Shown here: positions 26,909 through 35,482 of the stretch, piece by piece
How the letters are laid out: each line of letters begins with the position of its first letter
Numbering within the stretch: position 1 is the first letter of the stretch
Assembly (NCBI RefSeq): GCF_000263195.1
Contig: NC_018748.1
Location: forward strand, 744,001 to 808,000
Source of the DNA: Emticicia oligotrophica DSM 17448
GTDB taxonomy: Bacteria; Bacteroidota; Bacteroidia; Cytophagales; Spirosomataceae
Length of the DNA stretch: 64,000 bases
Reading direction: 5' to 3'
Program-made: the position numbers and the translations under genes
Notes under the pieces: model-generated
What the model was told of the DNA's origin: nothing
The model's input: the letters and a program-made list of their open reading frames with translations, nothing else
Database searches by the model: none

Positions 26909-27451
26909 ATGATTAAAAACTATTTCATTGGTTCGTTGTTTGTCATTTTATCGTTATCGAGTTTTGCCAGTTTGGCTTCTTTCGCCGACGATGCTCCCAC
27001 CAAAAAGAAGTCTACTTTAGTAACTGAAGTGCCGATTGACGATTCTTATCTTAAATTAGCCAACGACATTCAGCGATACGCAAAAAAATTTATAGGAACA
27101 CGCTACCGAAGAGGTGGAAAAGCAGCCAAAGGCTTCGATTGCTCTGGTTTTGTTGGATATGTATTCAAGAAATTTGGGATGAAATTAGGTGCTAGTAGCC
27201 GCGAAATGTTTGGGCTTGGCTATCACGTAGAATCATGTACGGCTTTACCCGGAGATTTAATCTTTTTTAGAAGAGGGAAAACACCCAAAAGTGGTATATC
27301 ACACGTGGGAATAGTGGTAGAATCTAATGAAAAAGGTGTCAAGTTTATTCATTCTGCTTCCAGTAAAGGCGTGACTATCAGCCATTTGAAAGACCCCTAC
27401 TATTCATCACATTTTGTGTGCATCAAACGAGTGATTGATACTTGTAAATGA
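26909..27451 (+). CDS. NlpC/P60 family cell-wall endopeptidase
   Basis: 180 residues with signal peptide (MIKNYFIGSLFVILSLSSFA). The catalytic triad is complete: Cys78 (KGFDCSGFVGYVF), His132 (SHVGIVVES) and a third His148 (KFIHSAS). It cleaves the L-Ala/D-gamma-Glu or mDAP-linked peptide bonds of peptidoglycan. It faces the M23 gene and may share regulation with it from the central promoter region. Confidence 0.93.
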   Translation: MIKNYFIGSLFVILSLSSFASLASFADDAPTKKKSTLVTEVPIDDSYLKLANDIQRYAKKFIGTRYRRGGKAAKGFDCSGFVGYVFKKFGMKLGASSREMFGLGYHVESCTALPGDLIFFRRGKTPKSGISHVGIVVESNEKGVKFIHSASSKGVTISHLKDPYYSSHFVCIKRVIDTCK

Positions 27452-27479
27452 AAGAGAGGATACATAATATCCTCTCTTT
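27451..27479. terminator. Bidirectional terminator
   Basis: 12-bp stem (27451-27462 with 27468-27479), 5-nt loop. It overlaps the stop codon region of the NlpC gene and serves the convergent gene ending at 27484. T-runs occur on both sides. Confidence 0.85.
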
Positions 27480-27483
27480 TATC

Positions 27484-28293
27484 TTATATTTTTTTAAAAG
27501 CTGCTTTAGTCGTCTCAAGTATGAGACCCGCTCCTACAACAATAATAGCAAAAACCGTTGTCCAAACAATAAAACGATGATATTCGGCAGCACCAATGCG
27601 TTGTATGATAATGCCAAGAAAAGCCCAAAGCACTGCAGCCCCAATAAAAGCATTGTGAAGCCTATTTAAGGCCCAAGTGCTTATCAATCCACCTATTAAA
27701 ACCATCAGACAGGCCCAAAATTCTTCAGTTTTACCTAAAGCATTCCAACCCCAAAAGACCAACACCGCTGTTATATTAGCAATAGTTGCAATACAAATCC
27801 AACCTAAATACAAACCAAACGAAGCTTTCACTACCATCGGTACGTTTACATCATGGATTTTACTCAAATAACTTATTCGGCCAACAATATCTATCAATGT
27901 GATTAGGAGTAAAATCATAATTATAACCGATAAAAACAGATTTTCATAGTGCCAGTAAATAATCCAAAGCATATTAAGGATACAACTTACAATAAACCTA
28001 AAACCAACTTTATCAACCAAAGCATGAGTCGATGAATCGGTATTTTTAGTTAGTAAATATTTGCTCTGCTTAATACAAAAAAACAACAATAAAAGATAAA
28101 TAATACCCCATATTGAAAAGGTGATGCCCGCTGGCACAAATAAGTTAGGATATTGCCCTGAAAGTTGACCAGTAGTTTTACCATTGAAAGGTAAAGCATT
28201 GGCCAAGTAATTAGTAACTAACATCGCTAAGAAAAAGCACCAATTGAGTATCTGTAAGGTTTTTACACCGACTTTTTTTGCTAAAGTATTCAT
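27484..28293 (-). CDS. TspO/MBR-like multi-pass membrane protein
   Basis: 269 residues from ATG 28293 (a TTG at 28308 is less likely). It has about eight hydrophobic helices. The segment NYLANALPFNGKTTGQ and the following YPNLFVPAGITFSIWGI are the signature of the long variant of tryptophan-rich TspO-like membrane proteins. Trp residues occur throughout (IWGII, LGWICIA, FWGWNAL). These proteins bind porphyrins, lipids or stress ligands; the specific role here is unknown. Confidence 0.8.
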   Translation of the reverse strand: MNTLAKKVGVKTLQILNWCFFLAMLVTNYLANALPFNGKTTGQLSGQYPNLFVPAGITFSIWGIIYLLLLFFCIKQSKYLLTKNTDSSTHALVDKVGFRFIVSCILNMLWIIYWHYENLFLSVIIMILLLITLIDIVGRISYLSKIHDVNVPMVVKASFGLYLGWICIATIANITAVLVFWGWNALGKTEEFWACLMVLIGGLISTWALNRLHNAFIGAAVLWAFLGIIIQRIGAAEYHRFIVWTTVFAIIVVGAGLILETTKAAFKKI

Positions 28294-28696
28294 GATGTTA
28301 TTATACAATTTGACTCCACTTTATTATTAAATCAACCATTTTTAAGTATTTCCCTTCCCTAACGAATTGGTCTTGACCATATATCCAGTAGGTTTAAAGT
28401 TTTATACCATAGTAAGCATGTAGATAATTTTCCACAAAAATCAAGGTTTTAAGCGTTTTATTCATTCAACTTGTTCTACTAAGTTAGTGGCATAAATTTT
28501 TTATATTTTTTGGTACTTTTTCTCAATTTATATAAAAAACCATATTATTTATCCACTAATCTTAAAGCACCTAAGCTAATACGCTTATTATTGCCTTAGT
28601 CTATTGTCTTTCTTTTTCAGATAAAATCATAGAAAAAAGATATTAATTTTCTGAATATGCGTTTGGAATTTGTTCACATTTAAACAAATAAAATCC
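28294..28696. other. 403-bp intergenic region between divergent genes
   Basis: Very AT-rich, no ORF with support and no convincing hairpin. Divergent promoters for the TspO-like gene and the small membrane gene presumably lie here, but no exact TAnnTTTG box was assigned. Confidence 0.35.
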
Positions 28697-28888
28697 ATGG
28701 AAACTATCATTGTAATCATATGTTTGTTATTAGGTCTCATCACCTCATTATCGCTCATTTTGTTTTCAGAACAATTTAGTCTATTTGTAACGGATAAAAG
28801 TGAAGTAAACTTAGATTGGAATCAAAGGCAACAATTCTTTAAGAAAATAAAAAACAATTTTGCCAGAATTAAACATATTCATACTTAA
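28697..28888 (+). CDS. Small single-helix membrane protein
   Basis: 63 residues from ATG 28697 (TTG at 28670 is a weak alternative). A single hydrophobic helix (IIVIICLLLGLITSLSLILF) is followed by a charged tail with NQRQQFFKKIKNNFARIKH. No family was recognised. It has no strong upstream Shine-Dalgarno site, and its only support is the membrane-protein pattern and isolated position, so it may be spurious. Confidence 0.45.
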   Translation: METIIVIICLLLGLITSLSLILFSEQFSLFVTDKSEVNLDWNQRQQFFKKIKNNFARIKHIHT

Positions 28889-28906
28889 GTATAAAGAATA
28901 CTTTTC

Positions 28907-29599
28907 TTACTGAAGCCAAATTTTCATGGCTTTATGGTCATTAGTTAATCTACCTAAAATTCGATATTTAGATTTTTGGAGAGTAACTGAAGTATGTGCA
29001 TTTTCGTTGATTACAGCAAATGGAAACCTTCCGCTGGCATGAATAAAACGGAGGTTTTGCTGAGTTTTCAGTAAAAAACCTGTGTGAGTATCTAATCCAA
29101 CGACATACAGCCCATCATCTATTTGGCCTACCGACTCAATGAAATCTTCAAATTCATAAGCACTATAACGTTTAATTGATTTAATTGAAACTAACTCTTT
29201 TATCATCTCTTCCGACGCTACTTGTGCCAAACGATTTCGGTCGATTTCCATTCCTAAATCTTCTAAAACTGTAGTTACAAAATACCCACAAGCAATTTCC
29301 CCTTCACCTGGTGTGTGCGTTTGCCCATAAAAAGAATAACGAGTTCCATACCAAAAAGGCATTAAGTTCCGAAAATGCTGTATGAATACACGGTCGAGAT
29401 TAGGTTGTTTATCAGAATCCAATTTATTTCGCTCGCTACTTAATCGAAGTAAAGTGTATTTATATTTTTTTGGCGTGAAGTAAAATTGGTGGTATCCCCA
29501 CAAGATAGGAGTTCGCTTCATGAAATAAATATACACCAAAGCCAATAGAAGCATTGATACAATCGTGAAGTACTTGATATAATTGCGGCGTATAGGCAT
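28907..29599 (-). CDS. Membrane-anchored NlpC/P60-like cysteine-peptidase-fold protein
   Basis: 230 residues with an N-terminal anchor (YFTIVSMLLLALVYIYFM). The soluble part has Cys104 in EIACGYFVTTVLEDLG, His172 in LDTHTGFLLK and His187 in RFIHASG, the order expected of an NlpC/P60-type triad, although the usual DCSG nucleophile context is replaced by ACGY. The GTRYSFYGQTHTPG segment matches the pre-Cys region. It probably acts on a periplasmic peptide or amide; diverged families of this kind include amidases. It has no operon partner. Confidence 0.78.
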   Translation of the reverse strand: MPIRRNYIKYFTIVSMLLLALVYIYFMKRTPILWGYHQFYFTPKKYKYTLLRLSSERNKLDSDKQPNLDRVFIQHFRNLMPFWYGTRYSFYGQTHTPGEGEIACGYFVTTVLEDLGMEIDRNRLAQVASEEMIKELVSIKSIKRYSAYEFEDFIESVGQIDDGLYVVGLDTHTGFLLKTQQNLRFIHASGRFPFAVINENAHTSVTLQKSKYRILGRLTNDHKAMKIWLQ

Positions 29600-29884
29600 G
29601 AAATATTTGAATATTTACTGAGAGCAAAATGTGCCCCCAGTGTTGGCTACCAAAAGAAGATGTAACACATTTGACAATTACAAAAATAGCCATTTAGACA
29701 AATACCTTTTTTTATTCTTTAGCTTTTTTCGTAAAAAAACAAAGCAAAAAAATGAATACGTCAGAGGAAATATTGATGTTGGAAAAGGAACGAAGAATTC
29801 AAATAAGAACTAATGAATATAAATACATAACGATAAAGTATATTACTTGTATTTATTAGAGAGAAGTATCCAAAATATCTATTC

Positions 29885-29925
29885 TTTTAGGGAAGTCTTC
29901 GCTCAGAGCGAAGACTTCCCTAAAA
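29885..29925. repeat. 19-bp perfect palindrome (possible REP-like unit)
   Basis: Stem 29885-29903 with 29907-29925, 3-nt loop, flanked by short T/A runs. It is longer and more perfect than a usual terminator and lies 60 bp beyond the GMC oxidoreductase stop. Its core GTCTTCGCT/AGCGAAGAC may occur elsewhere in the genome. Confidence 0.6.
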
Positions 29926-29930
29926 ATACT

Positions 29931-29967
29931 AAAAAAACAGCGAACTCACCAAAAGGTAAATTCGCTG
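29931..29967 (-). terminator. Terminator of the GMC operon
   Basis: On the minus strand, a 13-bp stem with G-U pairs (29967-29955 with 29950-29938) and TTTT loop, followed by a seven-T run. It is 30 bp after the GMC stop. Confidence 0.8.
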
Positions 29968-29997
29968 CTTGATATAAGAGTTGTCCGAAGACTACTT

Positions 29998-31716
29998 TTA
30001 CAAATTCATTTTCTTCAACTCACTTACAGCAAAATCTGCTGCACGAGCAGTAAGAGCCATATAAGTAAGCGATGGATTTACACAAGATGCTGAAGTCATG
30101 GCAGCACCGTCTGTCACAAATACATTACTTGCACCCCAAACTTGATTATTAGCATTTAACACCGAAGTTTTAGGGTCACGACCCATACGTGCAGTTCCCA
30201 TTTCATGGATACCGATACCTGGGTTTTTGCTGCGGTCATCATAAGTTTGGATATTTTTCATACCCGCTGCATCAAGCATTTCAGCCGCTTCATTCATCAT
30301 TGCAACACGCATTTTTAGAGCATTTTCGCCCCAAGCTGCATCAAATTCAACAACTGGCAAGCCCCATTTATCTTTTTTATCAGAAAGTGTAAAACGATTG
30401 TTTGAATCTGGCAATGTTTCTCCGAAACCACCAATATTAAACGACCAAGGTCCTACTTCAGTCATTGATTCTTTAAAATCAGCACCAAAGCCATCCATTT
30501 GGCCACCACGACCCCAACTTGAGCGACTCGCACCACCTTGATAACCAAAGCCACGTACGAAATCACGTTTTTTATCACTTCCCCAGTTGGTAAAACGCGG
30601 AACATAAATACCATTGGCACGACGACCATAATAATACATATCTTCGAAACCTTCGTAAGTACCAGAAGCACCAACTGCTAAGTGGTGGTCCATTATATTA
30701 CGGCCTAATTGGTCAGACTCATTACCTAAACCATTAGGGTGAGTTTTAGATTTCGACTGCATCATTATCCACGCAGAGTTGATAGCTGAAGCATTCAAGA
30801 AGATAATTTTTGCGAAGTATTCGTATTCTTCTTTTGTATTTTGGTCAATGGCTTTAACTCCCACTGCTTTACCTTTTTCATCATCGAAGATTACTTGGTG
30901 AACAATCTTATCAGTTGTAAGCGTCAGATTTCCTGTCTTATTAGCAGCTGGCAATGTAGCCGATTGTGTACTGAAATAACCACCATAAGGGCAACCACGC
31001 ATACAAGCATTACGGAACTGGCAAGAAGCACGCCCTAAATCCGTTTGAATTTTGGTTGGAGCCGTTAAGTGAGCAGTACGGCCAATTGTTACGGCACGTC
31101 CACCAAACTTTTTAGCAACAACTGATTTAAATTCTTTTTCCACGCAGTTCATATCCATTGGTGGTTGGAAGTTTCCATCAGGTAAAACATCCAAACCTTC
31201 TTTCGAACCACTTACTCCGATAAAACTCTCTACATAACTATACCACGGAGCTAAATCTTTATAACGAATAGGCCAATCAATACCATGACCATCTTCTAAG
31301 TTTGCGGTAAAATCACGTTCGTTCCAACGATAGCTCTGGCGTCCCCACATTAATGAACGTCCACCAACATGATATCCACGAATCCAGTCGAAGCCACGTT
31401 TTTCTGAGTATGGATTTTCTTTATCATTTTCAAACATATTGCGGTGTTCTTCACGGCCTGTATAACCCGTACGTACACTTGCCCAATATTGCTCTCTAGC
31501 CATATTATCCATGTTTCCACGGTGAGGAAAATCCCACGGATTTTTCATAGCATTTTCATATCCTTCTACGTGCTTAATATCACGTCCACGCTCAATCATT
31601 AATACTTTTAAGCCTTTCTCACAAAGTTCTTTAGCAGCCCAGCCGCCTGATATCCCCGAACCTACAACAATGGCATCGTAGGTCATTTGTTCTTTTACTT
31701 TACCTTGAATATTCAT
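29998..31716 (-). CDS. GMC family FAD-dependent oxidoreductase
   Basis: 572 residues. The FAD Rossmann fold is at the start (DAIVVGSGISGGWAAKELCE, then VLMIERG). GMC landmarks are GGRSLMWGR (about residues 117-125), a Cys-rich segment CMRGCPYGGYFS, GNLTLTTDKIV, GLGNESDQLGRNIMDHHL and the C-terminal GIHEMGTARMGRD and SASCVNPSLTYMALTA. It follows a gluconate 2-dehydrogenase subunit 3-like gene after 95 bp, so the two probably form an alcohol or sugar dehydrogenase. It has no signal peptide of its own; export may depend on its partner. Confidence 0.93.
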   Translation of the reverse strand: MNIQGKVKEQMTYDAIVVGSGISGGWAAKELCEKGLKVLMIERGRDIKHVEGYENAMKNPWDFPHRGNMDNMAREQYWASVRTGYTGREEHRNMFENDKENPYSEKRGFDWIRGYHVGGRSLMWGRQSYRWNERDFTANLEDGHGIDWPIRYKDLAPWYSYVESFIGVSGSKEGLDVLPDGNFQPPMDMNCVEKEFKSVVAKKFGGRAVTIGRTAHLTAPTKIQTDLGRASCQFRNACMRGCPYGGYFSTQSATLPAANKTGNLTLTTDKIVHQVIFDDEKGKAVGVKAIDQNTKEEYEYFAKIIFLNASAINSAWIMMQSKSKTHPNGLGNESDQLGRNIMDHHLAVGASGTYEGFEDMYYYGRRANGIYVPRFTNWGSDKKRDFVRGFGYQGGASRSSWGRGGQMDGFGADFKESMTEVGPWSFNIGGFGETLPDSNNRFTLSDKKDKWGLPVVEFDAAWGENALKMRVAMMNEAAEMLDAAGMKNIQTYDDRSKNPGIGIHEMGTARMGRDPKTSVLNANNQVWGASNVFVTDGAAMTSASCVNPSLTYMALTARAADFAVSELKKMNL

Positions 31717-31811
31717 CAGATTGAATAGATTATTTTTAGTATTTTTTGCCTAAAATCAGTTTAAACTTTCAAATAGTTTTAGCATTTACTCGCCTAAACA
31801 TACTACATTAA

Positions 31812-32453
31812 TTATAATGCCCATGCTTTTTGGCCAGGAGTCATTTTTACACATCCTTCATATTTACCCGGAACCTCTACATAAGCCAAAGCTTGTTTAC
31901 AGCCGATTTCTGATGTGAAATACCCCATAAGAGTAAGTTCTTTCATTAGTTTAAAGAACGGAACAGGCGGTGCCTCTGTTTTTCCTTTAGCCTCTTTTGT
32001 TAAACCAGTTTCTGAATCTACCATTTTCTTTGCCGACTCATTTTTCTTAGCTTCATCATTAGCAGCGGCTTCACATTTTTTCAAGATTGCCACTTGTTGT
32101 TCAGGTGTGCTTTCCAAAAACTTCTTACCACTAGCTTTTTTCGACTCCTCTTCTACGGCATCTAAACCTTTCACGAAATGCTCTTGCTGAGCAGCAGAAT
32201 AACAATCTTTCAACATCATTTCTACAAACGGCCCTACGCCTGCTTCTTTAGCCCCTGGTGTTGAGGTTTTAGGAATGATAATCTCGGCGATTTCGGCAAC
32301 CAACGTTTTATAGTCAGTCGATAGAGCGAAAGATGAAGCCGCTTCTGAGGCAGGATTTGATTTGCAGCCTTCCAGCATTGCAATCATTGTTGGGGCAGAC
32401 AAAGCACCTCCCATCAGGAAGGCAACTCTTTGTATGGCATCTCTTCTATTCAA
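31812..32453 (-). CDS. Gluconate 2-dehydrogenase subunit 3-like TAT lipoprotein
   Basis: 213 residues. The leader MNRRDAIQRVAFLMGGALSA contains twin Arg residues, then a lipobox-like LEGC, so it may be a TAT-exported lipoprotein. The DUF1927/gluconate 2-dehydrogenase subunit 3 body has LVAEIAEIIIPKTSTPGAKE and FVEMMLKDCYS. These small subunits pair with GMC-type flavoproteins. It lies upstream of the GMC gene and very likely is in the same operon. It may carry the complex across the membrane. Confidence 0.9.
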   Translation of the reverse strand: MNRRDAIQRVAFLMGGALSAPTMIAMLEGCKSNPASEAASSFALSTDYKTLVAEIAEIIIPKTSTPGAKEAGVGPFVEMMLKDCYSAAQQEHFVKGLDAVEEESKKASGKKFLESTPEQQVAILKKCEAAANDEAKKNESAKKMVDSETGLTKEAKGKTEAPPVPFFKLMKELTLMGYFTSEIGCKQALAYVEVPGKYEGCVKMTPGQKAWAL

Positions 32454-33047
32454 TGTTAGATGTACTTTTAGGATTGAGAAATAATTTTAAGGGGTGAAAT
32501 TACGAAAGAATAACTTGTCTATGCAAGTTAAAACCAACGAAAATTCTAATATTCGCTTTTTAACACTTCGTTTACAGCATTTGTTTTTAATCTCTAAACA
32601 ATGTTCACTTCTTACAAAATCTTGTTTTTTTACCAAATAATCAAATTCAAAAAACAACAAACACACATTCAAAAATAGCACTTAACGAGATGAATTAGTA
32701 TTTAAGTACCTATTTTTAAAATATTTTTTTCATTTTTTTTCGATCAATAAATTTTTATTTCTAAAAAAAATTCTACATTTGTGTCGTTAAATTAATTACA
32801 CCAAAGATTAAAATTTGGTACAATTTTTTCTGTGTAGTTTTATTGATAAAATAAGGTGTATTATTAATTTAGTCAAGTGTGTGCGAATATGAAATATATC
32901 TTCTATTTTCATCTTTAAAATAATTAAAGTAGATGCTTCATTGCTGACAAAATAAACTTAATTTTATATCAAATCCGTACGCTTGAAAAGCCTCTTTTAA
33001 GCGTGCCCCACATTTATAAAAAAAATCCCCTTAGAGGTCAGGGGTAT
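32454..33047. other. 594-bp intergenic region upstream of ugd
   Basis: AT-rich, divergent between the GMC operon and ugd. An exact -7 box TACATTTG lies at 32774-32781. If used, it leaves a roughly 260-nt 5' leader before ugd. The end of the region holds the GC-rich motif at 33025-33050 (listed separately). No ORF is supported. Confidence 0.5.
32774..32781 (+). promoter_or_regulatory. Likely -7 element for ugd
   Basis: TACATTTG is an exact TAnnTTTG match. The -33 box is not clear. The transcript start would be about 32788, giving a long 5' UTR. Confidence 0.4.
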
Positions 33048-33050
33048 ATG
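33025..33050 (+). promoter_or_regulatory. GC-rich leader motif at the ugd start
   Basis: A block reading TCCCCTTAGAGGTCAGGGGT and then ATATG runs into the ugd start codon. A near copy lies at 34442-34469 before the UXS gene. The CCCCTT...AGGGG arms can pair, so it may act on translation, or it may be a dispersed repeat. Confidence 0.45.
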
Positions 33051-34364
33051 CTCATGAAAATAGCTGTTGTAGGAACTGGATACGTAGGATTAGTAACAGG
33101 TACTTGTTTTGCAGAAACAGGCAATCAAGTTACTTGTGTTGATATCGATGAACGTAAAGTTGAAAAACTTCGTAAAGGTAAACTAACTATTTATGAACCG
33201 GGCTTGGATATAATCTTCGACCGAAACACAAAAGAAGGTCGCTTGATGTTTACAACAAACTTGGCAGAAGGAATCAAAGATGCACAAGTAATTTTCTTAG
33301 CACTACCTACACCTCCAGGAGAAGATGGTTCAGCTGACTTAAAATATATTTTAGGTGTAGCTAATGACCTTGGCCCATTGTTGGAAAACTATACAGTAAT
33401 TATTGATAAAAGTACAGTACCTGTTGGTACAGCAGAAAAGGTACGCGAACGCGTTGCTAAAAATGCTAAAGTTGAGTTTGATGTTATCTCGAACCCTGAA
33501 TTTTTGCGTGAAGGTGTTGCCGTTGAAGACTTCATGAAACCAGACCGTGTGGTAATTGGAACAAGTTCTGATAAAGCAAAAAAAGTAATGGAAAAACTTT
33601 ATGCACCATTAGTACGTCAAGGGAATCCGATTATCTTCATGGACGAACGTTCGGCTGAAATGACTAAATATGCTGCCAATGCGTTCTTAGCGATGAAGAT
33701 TACATTTATGAACGAAATTGCTAACCTTTGCGAAAAAGCAGGTGCAAACGTAGATGATATTCGTCGTGGTATCGGTACTGATAGCCGTATTGGTAAGCGT
33801 TTCTTGTTTGCTGGTATTGGTTATGGTGGAAGTTGTTTTCCGAAGGATGTACAAGCTTTAGAAAAAACAGCCGCTGAACACAATTACGATTTCAAAATCT
33901 TGAAATCTGTAATGAAGGTAAACGAAAAGCAAAAAACTAAGATGATGCCATACGTAAAGGAATACTTCAATGGCGATTTGAAAGGAAAAACTATTGCACT
34001 TTGGGGATTGGCGTTCAAACCACATACTGATGATATTCGTGAGGCTCCAGCTCTCTACAATATCAAAGAGCTACGTAAGGCTGGTGCTAAAGTAGTGGTT
34101 TATGACCCAGAAGCTATGGAAAATGTACGTGGGGTGGTTGGTAAAAAAGTAAAATATGCAAAAAGTACATACGAAGCTATTGAAGGTGCAGATGCGTTGA
34201 TGATTATGACCGAATGGCCTGAATTCCGTACACCTGATTTTGACAAAGTTGGTTCAGCTTTGAAAAATAAAGTTATCTTTGATGGACGTAATCTTTACGA
34301 ATTAAAAGATATGCGTGAATTGGGCTACACTTATTACTCAGTTGGTAGAGAAACTGTAAAATAA
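33048..34364 (+). CDS. ugd: UDP-glucose 6-dehydrogenase
   Basis: 438 residues from ATG 33048 (MLMKIAVV; a second ATG at 33054 gives 436, and an ATG-like GTG at 33003 adds more). The NAD Rossmann motif is VVGTGYVGLVTGTCFAETG. The catalytic motif is GIGYGGSCFPKDVQAL, with its Cys as nucleophile and the Lys nearby. It oxidises UDP-glucose to UDP-glucuronate. The next gene is UDP-glucuronate decarboxylase, so the pair makes UDP-xylose for glycans. Confidence 0.95.
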   Translation: MLMKIAVVGTGYVGLVTGTCFAETGNQVTCVDIDERKVEKLRKGKLTIYEPGLDIIFDRNTKEGRLMFTTNLAEGIKDAQVIFLALPTPPGEDGSADLKYILGVANDLGPLLENYTVIIDKSTVPVGTAEKVRERVAKNAKVEFDVISNPEFLREGVAVEDFMKPDRVVIGTSSDKAKKVMEKLYAPLVRQGNPIIFMDERSAEMTKYAANAFLAMKITFMNEIANLCEKAGANVDDIRRGIGTDSRIGKRFLFAGIGYGGSCFPKDVQALEKTAAEHNYDFKILKSVMKVNEKQKTKMMPYVKEYFNGDLKGKTIALWGLAFKPHTDDIREAPALYNIKELRKAGAKVVVYDPEAMENVRGVVGKKVKYAKSTYEAIEGADALMIMTEWPEFRTPDFDKVGSALKNKVIFDGRNLYELKDMRELGYTYYSVGRETVK

Positions 34365-34375
34365 GATAGCACGCC

Positions 34376-34455
34376 TTCTCTAAAGGGAGGTAAAATTGAA
34401 TAATTCGGAGAAAATTTCATAAAAAGACATTTAAACAAAAGCTTCCCTTTAGGGA
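34376..34455. repeat. Inverted CTCTAAAGGGAG/CTTCCCTTTAGGGAT pair
   Basis: Left arm at 34376-34390 and right arm at 34442-34455 are near complements with about 50 nt between them, in the ugd-UXS intergenic region. They may form an mRNA stem that sets UXS expression or a relic of a dispersed palindrome. Confidence 0.45.
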
Positions 34456-34466
34456 TTTGGGTGTAT

Positions 34467-35447
34467 ATGAAAAGAGTATTAATAACAGGAGGTGCTGGTT
34501 TCTTAGGGTCGCACCTTTGCGATAGATTTATCAAGGAAGGATACTATGTTATTGCAATGGATAATCTCATCACAGGAGATTTACGCAATATCGAACATTT
34601 GTTCAAGCATCCAAACTTTGAGTTTTATCACCACGATGTAAGTAAATTTATTCACGTACCTGGTGAATTAGATTATATCTTACATTTCGCTTCACCAGCA
34701 AGCCCAATTGATTACTTAAAAATTCCAATTCAAACCTTGAAAGTAGGTTCTTTAGGTATTCATAATTGCTTAGGTTTGGCTCGTGTAAAAAAAGCAAGAG
34801 TAATTATTGCTTCAACTTCTGAAGTTTATGGAGACCCTCAAGTTCACCCACAAACTGAAGATTATTGGGGACACGTAAATCCAGTTGGACCACGTGGTGT
34901 ATATGATGAAGCCAAGCGTTTCCAAGAAGCGATGACAATGGCTTACCATACTTATCATGGTTTAGAAACTCGCATCGTACGTATTTTCAACACTTACGGC
35001 CCACGCATGCGTTTGAACGATGGCCGTGTATTACCTGCATTCATCGGACAGGCTTTACGTGGCGAAGACCTTACTATCTTTGGTGATGGTACGCAAACAC
35101 GTTCATTCTGCTACGTTGATGATTTAGTAGAAGGCATTTATCGTTTATTACTTTCTGATTACGCTTATCCAGTAAATATTGGCAATCCTTCAGAAATAAC
35201 GATGAATGAATTTGCAGAAGAAATCATTAAGTTAACAGGAACTGACCAGAAGATTGTTTATAAGCCTCTTCCGAAAGATGACCCTAAACAACGTCAACCG
35301 GATATTACTAAGGCAAAGGAAATCTTAGGCTGGGAACCAAAGGTTAGTCGAGCAGAAGGCTTGAAATTAACTTACGAATATTTTAAAAGCCTACCGAAAG
35401 AACGACTTTTTGAAGAAGTTGCTCATCGTGATTTTAATAAAAAATAA
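34467..35447 (+). CDS. UDP-glucuronate decarboxylase (UDP-xylose synthase, SDR family)
   Basis: 326 residues from ATG 34467 (a GTG at 34461 is possible). The NAD fold starts [20 protein letters not shown]. The sequence [20 protein letters not shown] and the catalytic YDEAK motif with upstream GPRGVYD are the UXS signature; the [10 protein letters not shown] and [12 protein letters not shown] motifs are present. It makes UDP-xylose from the product of ugd. A strong terminator follows. Confidence 0.94.
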   Translation: MKRVLITGGAGFLGSHLCDRFIKEGYYVIAMDNLITGDLRNIEHLFKHPNFEFYHHDVSKFIHVPGELDYILHFASPASPIDYLKIPIQTLKVGSLGIHNCLGLARVKKARVIIASTSEVYGDPQVHPQTEDYWGHVNPVGPRGVYDEAKRFQEAMTMAYHTYHGLETRIVRIFNTYGPRMRLNDGRVLPAFIGQALRGEDLTIFGDGTQTRSFCYVDDLVEGIYRLLLSDYAYPVNIGNPSEITMNEFAEEIIKLTGTDQKIVYKPLPKDDPKQRQPDITKAKEILGWEPKVSRAEGLKLTYEYFKSLPKERLFEEVAHRDFNKK

Positions 35448-35453
35448 AAACTT

Positions 35454-35479
35454 AGGGAGTCTTTTTTCAAAGGCTCCCT
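35454..35479 (+). terminator. Rho-independent terminator after the UXS gene
   Basis: 11-bp stem with one G-U pair (35454-35464 with 35469-35479), 4-nt loop and following T-run. The convergent gene ends at 35483, so it may act on both sides. Confidence 0.85.
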
Positions 35480-35482
35480 TTT

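Larger units (their letters stand above)
29600..29997. other. 398-bp intergenic region with two hairpins
   Basis: AT-rich stretch with no supported gene. It holds two tandem hairpins listed separately (29885-29925 and 29938-29967) that close the GMC oxidoreductase transcript. Confidence 0.5.

Noticed and set aside
29631-29813. 60-codon plus-strand frame before the GMC operon
   Set aside because: Low-complexity Lys/Asn-rich product, no leader motif and AT-rich context.
32487-32681. 64-codon minus-strand frame in the ugd-GMC gap
   Set aside because: AT-rich, no conserved pattern and no credible start context.
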